A DNA stretch of 64,000 bases from CAG-791 sp045117315. Lineage in GTDB: Bacteria; Bacillota; Clostridia; Lachnospirales; Lachnospiraceae. Shown here one piece after another: positions 34,053-43,400 of this stretch (position 1 is its first letter; the number at the start of each line of letters is the position of its first letter). The stretch is from NCBI GenBank assembly GCA_045117315.1, contig JBGUNJ010000204.1, positions 1 to 64,000 on the forward strand, written 5' to 3'. A program made the position numbers and the translations under genes. The notes under the pieces were generated by a model. It was not told the origin of the DNA, ran no database searches, and saw nothing but the letters and a program-made list of their open reading frames with translations.

Positions 34053-35450
34053 ATGAATTGTCCGTATTGTAATCAGGAAGTTATGCCGGGGAATAAGTTT
34101 TGCCCTAACTGCGGAGCAAAGCTGATACAAGATTCCAATATTAATCCAGGGGTGAATGCACAACCTGTTAATAATGGAATTGGTCAGAATGGCCAGTATC
34201 AACAGATGAATACTCCTCAGCCGCAGGGAGGACAGCCATATAATCAATATCAGCAGCAGGGACGACAGCAAGGGCAGCCAAATTATCAAACCCAATACCA
34301 GGGAGGACAGCCGGGGCAGCCAAATTATCAATCCCAATATCAGGGAGTCCAGCCGGGACAGCCATATAATCAATCTTCAATACCGTCCCCTAACAACCAG
34401 AATAATACTAAGAAGAGAAGAAGGAAAAAAGGCGGATTTGTCAAATATGTACCTTTAGTTGTTTGCGGCCTACTCGCCATTATTCTTTTGGGAGCATTGT
34501 TTTCGGATTCTGATGAAAAACCCCAGGAAAAAGAACAGGTCACAAGTGAAGAAAAGGCAATTACAGAAACAGAAGAAACTGTTGAAAGCCAGGCGGAAGC
34601 AGAAAATGGAGAAGAAAACCAGGGCCAGGCTGAAATAGAAGGAAATGCATCTGATACTGAAATTATTGTGGAGGAGGAAAGGCGAGATCCTGCGGAATTA
34701 GATTTTTCTGCTGCCAGAGAAGAACTTGAAAACGGTGGGTATGCATATATCACACTGGAAGATATGAGCCGCTATATTGTCAATATGACCGGACAGAGAA
34801 TATATACAGTCATGACAGTGGGCGATGTTAAGTCTGACAGAGTTCAGACACATGCTGACGATGGTTTTCTTTACCAGTCATTCGTAACACCAATAGATTA
34901 TTCAGAGTATTTTCATGAAGGCGATGTTGTTGCAGTTTTTGGAACTGTTGGTGAAACACAGAAATTATTCGGAGCGGATTGGACCGATGTTGTTGACAGT
35001 CAAGTGTTTGCATATGGAGAAGAGGCGGAAGCTTATAGGAAAGATTCTACAGATGAGTCACTTTCGGGGTATCTTGTTTTGACAGAAGCAGTTGCGAACT
35101 CGCAAGGAAAAAACAAGATCAGCGAGGATGAATTCAAGTCTCTTTGTGAATACTATTCATATGAAGATATACTTCGTAATCCTGACAGCTATGAGAAGAG
35201 ATATGCAGTTCTCTCTGGCGTAGTCGATCAAAGTGCTGAAGGTGTTTTTGGCTTGTATACCACTTTGTATATAACAGATGGAAATGGCGATAAATGGGAT
35301 TGCACAATCACTTATAAAGAAGGGCAAAGCCATATTCTGGAAGGAGACTATGTAACGGTTTATGGAATATTAAACGGTACATCGACAGCTACCACTGTTT
35401 TAGGACAACAAGTCACCATGCCTTCTCTTCAGATTGAATATGTTGAGTGA
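34053..35450 (+). CDS. zinc-ribbon membrane protein with Gln/Gly/Pro-rich segment
   Basis: A 465-residue protein of unknown function. The N-terminal zinc ribbon is CPYCNQEVMPGNKFCPNCG (residues 3-21). A Gln/Tyr/Gly/Pro-rich repeat region follows (units like QYQGGQPGQPNYQ at residues 60-110). A basic KKRRRKKGG stretch then precedes one transmembrane helix near residues 130-150 and an acidic Glu-rich linker. The C-terminal 230 residues should be extracellular. They contain two related beta-rich segments (VMTVGDVKSDRVQTHAD; YAVLSGVVDQSAEGVFG) suggestive of small OB-like folds, each ending with a phrase on GDVVAVFGTV or GDYVTVYGIL. GAGAGGAGGAAAAA gives a strong ribosome binding site. It is the first gene of the A+T-rich part of the window. 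Confidence 0.8.
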   Translation: MNCPYCNQEVMPGNKFCPNCGAKLIQDSNINPGVNAQPVNNGIGQNGQYQQMNTPQPQGGQPYNQYQQQGRQQGQPNYQTQYQGGQPGQPNYQSQYQGVQPGQPYNQSSIPSPNNQNNTKKRRRKKGGFVKYVPLVVCGLLAIILLGALFSDSDEKPQEKEQVTSEEKAITETEETVESQAEAENGEENQGQAEIEGNASDTEIIVEEERRDPAELDFSAAREELENGGYAYITLEDMSRYIVNMTGQRIYTVMTVGDVKSDRVQTHADDGFLYQSFVTPIDYSEYFHEGDVVAVFGTVGETQKLFGADWTDVVDSQVFAYGEEAEAYRKDSTDESLSGYLVLTEAVANSQGKNKISEDEFKSLCEYYSYEDILRNPDSYEKRYAVLSGVVDQSAEGVFGLYTTLYITDGNGDKWDCTITYKEGQSHILEGDYVTVYGILNGTSTATTVLGQQVTMPSLQIEYVE

Positions 35451-35537
35451 ATAATTTCCGTTGAGAACAGTTAACAGGTTCAATATCGCAAATTATCTAT
35501 TGCTGAAAATGGTGCATTCAAAGGCAGGTAGAAACTA

Positions 35538-36383
35538 ATGTCTACTGAGAACTATGTCTATAAAAAAGAAGTTGATTGGTCCCTCTTCAACTATGGTTTC
35601 GCTATTCCCTTGGAATATCAAGTGGTCTTCAAACAGATTGCCGGCCGCTTTCTTGAGCGTGGAGAATCTAAACCAATCAAGCTTTATTTGAACGGAAAAT
35701 CTTATGAAGCTAAGCTCCAGAACAACCGGATAGACAAAAAATTCGGAAGCAGGGCCGATATTGTTCAAATTCGCTATTCTCAGAACTCGGACATTGCGAT
35801 TGCGCTGAGAGGTTCCTTTCAGCGCAGCTACCTGTATATCCAGAAGATAAAGCAGATGCAGCAAAAAGGATCTAAGTCACGAGTGTCGCTGCCCGAGGAT
35901 TACAAAGAGTATTTGGTAATTTACACCACCGAATATGATGATTCCTATATCCTTGAGGCCATCGGTTCAGAGGAAGTCGAAACGATGAGAGAGGCTGTTA
36001 AAGGGAAAGCAGAGCGTACGGTGGAGTCAGAAATCGATTACGAAGCTGTGGATGAGGGAGCCGGTATTCAAACAAATCATCGATTGGTCAAGCTTAGGAA
36101 ACTAAATAGGAAGATTGGAGAAAATCTGAAATTACTGTACGGGTATCGCTGCCAGCTCTGCGGTCAGCTGATTGGAGAGGAATTCGGTTCTCACATTGCA
36201 GAGGCTCATCACATAGAATATTTCGTGAAGAGCCTGAATAACGATGCCAGCAACCAGATTATCGTCTGTCCAAATCACCACAGTATCATTCATGATGCGG
36301 ATCCGGTCTTTGACAGGAAACGAAAGCTGTATAGGTACGGAAATGGGAAGGAGCAGAGGTTAGTTCTGAATCGACATCTTTGA
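35538..36383 (+). CDS. HNH endonuclease with N-terminal DNA-recognition-like domain
   Basis: A 281-residue protein with a C-terminal HNH nuclease module. Zinc ligands are C205/C208 (CQLCG), the catalytic pair H224/H225 (EAHHIEYF) and the closing motif N246-H247-H248 (CPNHHSIIHDAD). This is the layout of HNH enzymes of the restriction type. The N-terminal 150 residues (FKQIAGRFLERGESKPIKL, GSRADIVQIRY) may be a recognition domain, possibly of a B3/PUA-like type, but I cannot name the family. It lies 171 bases before a methyltransferase gene, so a restriction-modification-like role is plausible. Cleavage specificity is unknown. Confidence 0.8.
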   Translation: MSTENYVYKKEVDWSLFNYGFAIPLEYQVVFKQIAGRFLERGESKPIKLYLNGKSYEAKLQNNRIDKKFGSRADIVQIRYSQNSDIAIALRGSFQRSYLYIQKIKQMQQKGSKSRVSLPEDYKEYLVIYTTEYDDSYILEAIGSEEVETMREAVKGKAERTVESEIDYEAVDEGAGIQTNHRLVKLRKLNRKIGENLKLLYGYRCQLCGQLIGEEFGSHIAEAHHIEYFVKSLNNDASNQIIVCPNHHSIIHDADPVFDRKRKLYRYGNGKEQRLVLNRHL

Positions 36384-36554
36384 TGTTTTTGTCTTTTGAT
36401 ATCTATTAAAAAAAGCTATGAACAAAGTACTCTGGGTCATGCCACACAGGATACAAAGAGAACAGACAAACTGAATTGGCTTGATAATGAAAAAACATAA
36501 GCTGAAGCAGCTATATCCATAGAGCGCATTAACTTAATCAGTTAAATTAATAAC

Positions 36555-37151
36555 ATGAATACAAACACCACACTTGATTATTACAATAATAACGCGTATC
36601 GCTTCACAGCGGATACCCTGGATGTCGAATTCTCCGACATCCAGGACCATTTCCTTGCCGAATTGCAGCCCGGGGCATTGATCCTTGATTTTGGTTGCGG
36701 TTCTGGCCGTGACAGCCGATATTTCCTTCAAAAAGGGTACAAAGTTGAAGCCTGCGACGGATCGGAAGAGATGGTGAAAACAGCAACCAAAAACGCGGGA
36801 ATTCCTGTAAAGCAGATGTTGTTTTCTGAGCTGGATGAGCAGGAGCGGTTTGATGGGATTTTTGCCTGTGCTTCGATTTTGCATGTGCCGTCAGCAGAGC
36901 TTCCGGACATTATCGGGAAGATGAAGAAAGCTGTGAAAAAGGGTGGCATTCTGTACATATCTTTTAAATACGGAACCTTTGAGGGGGTCCGCAATGGCAG
37001 GTATTTTACTGATCAGACAAAAGAGAGTCTCAAACAGATTCTTGATCAGGTCGGCGGACTAAACATTATCAGCACTGGAATTACAGGCGATGCCAGGCCG
37101 GGAAGAGAAGACGAGAAATGGCTGAATGTATTGCTTCGCAGGAGAGCTTGA
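36555..37151 (+). CDS. class I SAM-dependent methyltransferase
   Basis: A 198-residue protein with the motif I loop LILDFGCGSGRDSRYFL (residues 43-59), motif II acidic end VEACDGSEEM and motif IV-like FDGIFACASILHVP. These define a Rossmann-fold methyltransferase of the Methyltransf_11/TehB-like group. There is no DPPY or PC motif, so it is probably not a classical DNA base methylase and may act on a small molecule. The gene overlaps the following helicase gene by 34 bases (37118-37151), which suggests coupled translation. Its association with the helicase and HNH genes is suggestive, but the substrate is unresolved. Confidence 0.82.
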   Translation: MNTNTTLDYYNNNAYRFTADTLDVEFSDIQDHFLAELQPGALILDFGCGSGRDSRYFLQKGYKVEACDGSEEMVKTATKNAGIPVKQMLFSELDEQERFDGIFACASILHVPSAELPDIIGKMKKAVKKGGILYISFKYGTFEGVRNGRYFTDQTKESLKQILDQVGGLNIISTGITGDARPGREDEKWLNVLLRRRA

Positions 37152-39745
37152 ATAATACAATCGAATATTGTCAAAGCGAATTACTGAAACGGATTCAAGA
37201 AGACTGCGGACTGAAGCTGGCAGAAAACTATTACTATGATGAAAAGCATCACTCCGCAGTTCTGCTCTGTGATAAAACCTGCGTCGTACTGGACTTTGAT
37301 CTTTGCTCAGTCGATGAGAACACAGATAAGGTTTTTGACTACTCAAAATACTGCGAGATGCAGAATGCCTGGATGCTGTCCTCCGACAGATTATTCCGTT
37401 TCTATATTCCTGCGGAATCCTTTTCTGGGAAACCAGATTCATCTGATTCTACAGATTCCTCCCTGAAATCCTGTAGAACAGATTTCATCCAGCCTGTCTG
37501 CGATGAAATCAACCATTGGCTGACCCTGGATCCCGGGAATATCGAGGTCAGTGATAACGGTGGATCATTTGATAAAGGGCATATTGATAATACTCCTCTT
37601 GAGAAGACATTCGAGGATTTATTTATTGATGCCTATGGTTATGATGCCTTGAATTATCTGCAGAAAGAGTACTCAATATCCCTTAATCAGGGAAGAAATG
37701 CTTTTGTTGATTATGTGATTGAGACTGCTGAAGGTACCTTTGCTGTAGAAGAAAACGGTGTTCGCTACCATCACCCACAGATTATTCACTTGGCTGCTTA
37801 CAGCAGACAACTGGAAAAGCAGAATACCCTAAGTCTTCTGGGATTCAAGACATACAGATTTTCTTTTGAAAACCTACGATTCCGGGAGCAGGCAATCGAC
37901 AGTATAAGGACCTTTTTCGGGCCGAAGAGCGGCTTCCGCAGTGCTCATCTGATTAAAGGTACAAGACCTTTCGCTCTCTATACCCATCAGGAGACCTTTC
38001 TGAAGGAAATGAATGAAGCCCGTGAAAATGGCATTACAACATCTTTGATTGTCAGTCCGACCGGTTCCGGAAAGTCTCAGATTGCGATTGAAGATATCAA
38101 TGAGCTTCAGATAGAAGGCAAAATCAGCCGCGTACTGATTATGGTTCCGACCACCCGTATCCGTGAAGACTGGGAAAAGCGTCTTACTTCATACAGGGGT
38201 AAGCTCGATATTACCATTGATCTGTATAACAGATCCTTCCTGAGAAGGAGTGACACACCGCCGGATTATTATGATTATCTGCTGTTTGATGAGGCGCAGC
38301 ACGCGCAGGCGGCAAACTGTGCCAAGACCCTGCAGTTTTTTACCCCTAAATATCTGGTGGGCCTTACAGCAACTCCCGACCGCCTGGACCACAAAAAACT
38401 GGAAGATATCTTCGGCCATTACAAGACATCAATGACTCTGAAGGAAGCTATAGACAAGGATATTATCGCCAATATTCGCTGCTTCCGGCTTATATCCAAT
38501 ATCGATCTTTCCATGGTCCGTTATAACGGAAAAGATTATAACTATGCGGATCTGGAAAAAACTCTGATAGTGGAATCCCGCAACGAACTCATCGTAAAAA
38601 CATTAAAGAAATACTTCTTCCCCAGAGAAGATTTCTATAAACAGGGGATACTGTTTTGTGTGAATGTAAGCCATTGTAAGAAGCTGGAAAAACTCATGAC
38701 AGCTGCCGGATTTAAAGCGAAAGCTGTTTACGGCGGAAACAAGCACAATGACGAAATCTTTGAGAAATACGCGAACAGACAAACCCAGTTCCTTATATCC
38801 TGCCAGCTGATTTCGGAAGGGTGGGATTCCCCCCAGACCGAAGTGGTTGTCATGGCTCGTCCGACCCTGTCTAAGGTACTCTACACACAGCAGATCGGAC
38901 GCGGCGTCCGCAAATATCCTGGAAAAGAATGCCTCTATGTTATCGATGTGGTTGATAACTATGAAGGAAAGCTTTCCCCGATGAACTTCAATGCCCTGTT
39001 TGGACTGTCCCATTATTCGGATTTCATGGGCGTCAAAAACAATAACCATGACTATCTGTCAATCCTGGGACTGGACGAGACAGAGATTGCCATGCAGGAG
39101 ATTGACATTCATACATTTGAAGAGAAATACAGCGGATATCTTTCTCCGGAGCAGGCAGCACGAGAACTCTTCATCGGCACTGCAACCATCATGAGCTGGT
39201 ACAGAAAAGACAATTCCATCAGCTCCCTGCAACTTCCGATCGGATCACGCATGGTTCCGTATTTTTCTGAGGACGACATAGAAATAATCCGTGAAAGTCG
39301 CGGACTCGGACGTCACGATGACACAACTATCCTGAAAGACTTTGAAGATTTCATCGATGAAAACACACTGACATTCTCCTTCAAACTGATCTTCATGCTC
39401 AGCATGCTGAAACTGGCGGACAAGGAGGGCGAGGTCAATATCGATGACCTGATCAACGAATACCGTTCATTTTACGTTGACAGGATTGAACGAGGACTGC
39501 CGGTTGACAGACCAAATTGTGCGTATACAAAAGAATTCCTCGATGATCTTGTCAAAGTAAAAAGATCGATCCTGACAAACCCATTTGAAAAGTTTGAGCG
39601 CAAACGCTTTGTCTATTATTCAAAGGACCTGAACATGCTGTCCTTCCATCCGGCACTGTGGGAGCAGATGACGAAGGAGAAGAAACAAGTGATCAGGGAG
39701 AAGGAAGAACGGTTTTTGGAAGAGTATTATGAGAAGATTGGGTAA
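37118..39745 (+). CDS. DEAD/DEAH-type helicase with N-terminal nuclease-like domain
   Basis: An 875-residue SF2 helicase. Walker A is SPTGSGKS (P-loop K319), motif II is DEAQH (D391-H395), motif III is LTATPDR, and motif VI is QQIGRGVRKYPG. Residues 150-260 resemble a Vsr/DUF559-type restriction fold: D198 (FVDYVIET) and the VEENG at 211-214 are followed by YHHPQIIHL, EKQNTLSLLGFKTYRFSF. The equivalent of E-x-D/N is E-x-N. Residues 650-875 are a helical C-terminal region including an HTH-like part (SPEQAARELFIGTATIMSW). ATG 37118 lies inside the methyltransferase gene, preceded by GAAGAGAAGACGAGAA. The combination suggests ATP-dependent DNA processing, for example restriction or repair. Confidence 0.85.
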   Translation: MAECIASQESLNNTIEYCQSELLKRIQEDCGLKLAENYYYDEKHHSAVLLCDKTCVVLDFDLCSVDENTDKVFDYSKYCEMQNAWMLSSDRLFRFYIPAESFSGKPDSSDSTDSSLKSCRTDFIQPVCDEINHWLTLDPGNIEVSDNGGSFDKGHIDNTPLEKTFEDLFIDAYGYDALNYLQKEYSISLNQGRNAFVDYVIETAEGTFAVEENGVRYHHPQIIHLAAYSRQLEKQNTLSLLGFKTYRFSFENLRFREQAIDSIRTFFGPKSGFRSAHLIKGTRPFALYTHQETFLKEMNEARENGITTSLIVSPTGSGKSQIAIEDINELQIEGKISRVLIMVPTTRIREDWEKRLTSYRGKLDITIDLYNRSFLRRSDTPPDYYDYLLFDEAQHAQAANCAKTLQFFTPKYLVGLTATPDRLDHKKLEDIFGHYKTSMTLKEAIDKDIIANIRCFRLISNIDLSMVRYNGKDYNYADLEKTLIVESRNELIVKTLKKYFFPREDFYKQGILFCVNVSHCKKLEKLMTAAGFKAKAVYGGNKHNDEIFEKYANRQTQFLISCQLISEGWDSPQTEVVVMARPTLSKVLYTQQIGRGVRKYPGKECLYVIDVVDNYEGKLSPMNFNALFGLSHYSDFMGVKNNNHDYLSILGLDETEIAMQEIDIHTFEEKYSGYLSPEQAARELFIGTATIMSWYRKDNSISSLQLPIGSRMVPYFSEDDIEIIRESRGLGRHDDTTILKDFEDFIDENTLTFSFKLIFMLSMLKLADKEGEVNIDDLINEYRSFYVDRIERGLPVDRPNCAYTKEFLDDLVKVKRSILTNPFEKFERKRFVYYSKDLNMLSFHPALWEQMTKEKKQVIREKEERFLEEYYEKIG

Positions 39746-40079
39746 TGGCAAGCAATTGTTTCTAAGACTGCCCTGATTAATAAGTAATAGATTAGCATCA
39801 AAGTAGAAATTCACTGTTTTTCAATATGATATTGTGCTTTTACCATGGCGCTGTTATATCATATTATTTTTGCTTAAACTACACAGTCTAAGGAGTCAGC
39901 ACATGGTATTCATCAAAAACAAAAAAAGATTTTCGTAATGAAAACAGGTTAATTATCTATCCACCTAATCAACTAACAAAAGACTATGAGGATTCGTGAA
40001 AAAGATTAGCTACAATCGTACCAAGGGCACTTATGGCAGCGCCACATTTACGGAGAAAAGAACAGCGACTATTCACGCA

Positions 40080-40462
40080 CTTACAGATAAAGAAGAATGT
40101 GCAGGATTATAGCTTTGCCGACGGCTATGCAAAGGAAACAGTGTAGAACGCCGTATGGTCGAGGATATGGATCTAACGGAAGAAAATCTGCATCTCTACC
40201 AAGTTGTCGAAGGGAATCTACATGCCGACACCTGTGGGAAATAATCTTCTCCGTCTGGTCCATTGCCTTCAACATATGGTCAGGGAAGCATATCTTCTTT
40301 ATTGCCGAACCAAAAGGCACTATGGAGACGCTGTACATCAAGCCCATAGAACAGGCCAAAATCAATTGTGTAAAGAAGCTGTTTGCAGACCTCTACGCAG
40401 TAGACATGGTTTACCGTAATGTGGACAGCTGCCAGAGTCTGTTTAACATCATGGAGAGTTGC
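40080..40462 (+). pseudogene. decayed 3' end of a type III restriction enzyme Res gene
   Basis: Several frames can be stitched together into a type III Res C-terminus. SVERRMVEDMD (about 40139-40170), then EE and, after small indels, KGIYMPTPVGN (about 40207-40240), WSIAF (about 40255-40270) and finally HIFFIAEPKGTMETLYIKPI with EQAKINCVKKLFADL (about 40285-40400) appear in that order. The last part ends with VDSCQSLFNIME. In Res proteins these motifs form the C-terminal nuclease region, with PTPVGNYxPDWAIAF and IAETKG as its core. At least two frameshifts and one in-frame stop break the gene, and no upstream Res helicase part or Mod gene is present. Between 39746 and 40080 I see nothing recognisable. 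Confidence 0.75.
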
Positions 40463-40488
40463 AACAAAGAACTAGAAAGGATAATACT

Positions 40489-43400
40489 ATGGCGCAGCAT
40501 ATTACTGTAAGAGTCCCGTGGCACGATGATGGATGGAAGGGAACGGTCTGCCAGAATCCATCTTCTAACATGGCTTGTTTACGACTGAAAAACATCCACG
40601 AGAATCGTAATGACGTAGTTGAGTGTAAGCTCTGCGGGCAGGGGATGATAGAACATGAACGTGACATTCCCTGCATAGAAGAGGGTGCTGCTTTTATGTG
40701 CGATCATGAGCTTCATAAAATGACTGTGCATCCTTATAAGAAGAGCAATCCGGACACACATGGTCATTTTTTGGAAACGGAACTAATCTTTCCTGCGTAT
40801 TCCTTCCCTGCCAGACCATTTTCCTGGCTTATGCGGGATAATTTGAAGAAGAGAGCGGAATTCTATGGCATCAACTATAGACCGGAAATCGAACCTGAAC
40901 TGAAATTTAAGACAATCTGGGTACAGGCAGCAGACAATCACAGGGCTGTCTTTGATTACTTTTATAAAGATGTTGTTCCAGATACTTCACTGTGCATAGC
41001 GTATGCTAAGCAGGTCCCATTTGTTGAGGATCACCGCCGAGTGATTATCGGAATGGGACATGTAAAAAAAATAGTTCCTGCTATTGAGCACAGGCATACA
41101 GAAGAAGGCGTTCTTCGCTCCATGATCTGGGACACGATGGTGTGTCATTCGATTAGAGACCATCATAATAACGGTTTTGTTATTCCATATCAGGAAATGA
41201 TGAAATATGCGGAGGAGCATCCCGAATTTGATCTTACCTCTATTGTTGTTTTTGCGCCAGAAGATGCATTTGACGAGTTTTCTTATGCAACGGAACATGT
41301 CAGTCATGATGCTGTAATTGATGTGATTTTGTCATGTATTAACTCTTTCAGAATCATTCAGAAATGTCTGGATGAAGACTATACCAATGTGCTTTCATGG
41401 CTGAATAGTCAATTGGACACTGTTTGGAAAGACCGGGGTCCTTTTCCTGGATTAGGGCCTGTTCTGACTGCTTTTGGAATTAAATTAGGAATCCCTATGG
41501 CAAAAGAAATCAGGGAGCAGATGCAGAAAACAGACGATTACTGGGGGTATCTCGATAGAGTAATCGCCCAACCGGAAAGCTATCTTTCCAAAGAGATTGC
41601 TTCAACGGTAACACCTATCATCCAAAAGACATGGAAAGATCTTAAAAGAATTAGAAAAGAATACCTCAAACTTCTCTGCCGCTTCTCTTTAAATATTGAT
41701 CAGGCAAATGCTCTTTACGATCAGAATACGCGGGAGAATGAACAGATACATTGCACAGACCTAGAGATTCTTGAAAACCCTTACCTGCTCTATGAAAAAA
41801 TGAGATTGAAGCAGGATGCCCTATATCTTTCTGTACAGAAAGTAGACCGCGCAATCTTTCCTGTTCCCTCCATTTCCGAGAAGTACCCTCTGCAAGCTCC
41901 TTCAAAGTTGCAGTCGGATAATGATGAACGTCGTGTCAGGGCAGTTGTCATTTCTGTCCTGGAAGCTGCTGCAGACAGCGGACATACATTTTTGCCCTGT
42001 AATATTGCCGTGAAGCATGTACAGGAGCTTACTCTTGATCCAGCCTGTCCAGTCACTTCAGATATGATTTCTGCAATTGAAGCATTTATGTCCTTGGAAA
42101 TCATCAAACGTGAGATGAAAAACGGAGATGAGTATTATAAACTTGTTCGTCTAAATGTGTTTGACCACGAGATAGAGCGTCGCATCAAAAAAAGGATGAA
42201 GGCAAAAAAGATTGACGTACAGGCAGACTGGAGGCAGATGCTGGATAAAAAATTTGATGGACTAGGTGCTGGAAAGCCTGGTTCTAATCTGGAAGATATG
42301 GCTAGGGCAGAAAAAGCAGAAGCCTTAAAAGTTCTTGCAGAATCACGTCTGTCTGTTCTGATCGGTGACGCAGGAACCGGAAAAACTACTGTCTTGTCTG
42401 TTCTGTGTAGCCATCCGGATATTGCAGCAGGTGGCGTGTTGTTGCTTGCACCCACCGGTAAAGCAACAGTACGGCTTGTTGAAAGCGTTGGAACTGGTGG
42501 GCAGAAATTCACCGCATTAAACGTAGCCCAGTTTCTGATCAAAAGCCATCGTTTTGACTGGAAGAATTTCCGATACAGGCTTTCAAATGAAAACTATACG
42601 GATCTCCCGGAAACGGTGATTGTAGACGAAGCTTCCATGCTGACAGAAGAAATGTTCGGAGCATTGATTCAGGCAGTCGGGACCGTAAAACGTATTGTTT
42701 TCGTTGGAGATCCAAACCAGCTTCCTCCCATTGGTGCAGGAAAACCCTTTGTAGATCTTGTAAATCTCCTCAAAGAAGACCTTCCAGAGATACAACCTCT
42801 GGATCAGCCGCGGGTTGCCCCTTGCTTCGCTGAATTGAGAATCAACCGAAGACAACAGCTGAAACAGCAGATTGAGGAAGAACGGCTTGATGTGAGCCTT
42901 TCACATTGCTTCACCCGCTCCGAGAACCTGGAAGATGATGAAGGAATTATCTCCGAGATTGTGAAAGGGACAAGCGAAGAGATACAAATCCTTCATTGGG
43001 AATCTGGAGAAGAACTGGAAAGCAAATTGCTTCACATAGTGGCAAAAGAATTGCAGATGAAAGATCCAGATGATCAGGATGGCTTTAATCGTGCTATGGG
43101 TGCCAAAGTACTTGAATATGAAACCTTTTTTAATAAGGAATGCGTAGAATATGTGAATAAGTGGCAGATTCTCGCGCCTATTCGGAACATGCCCCAGGGT
43201 GTGATAAATATGAACAGGCTCTTTCATCAGAAATATCGAGGTCGTCAGCTTGAACTCTCACGGCGCACAGGTTATAAAAAGAAGATTCCAGTTGCTTATG
43301 GATCCGAGGAAATTGTTTATGGAGATAAGGTCATAAATGTAATCAATTCCAAAAAAATTGCATTCCCTAAGGATTCCTCCGCGAATAACTATGTTGCAAA

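Noticed and set aside
36400..36500. Tail of a tyrosine recombinase (LGHATQDTKR before TAA)
   Set aside because: Only about 25 codons are present and the R-H-x-x-R context is missing. The resemblance to an LGH box is too short to support.
35538..39745. DISARM or classical restriction-modification system
   Set aside because: No DUF1998 protein, no phospholipase D protein and no DNA-methylase motif (DPPY or PCQ) were found.
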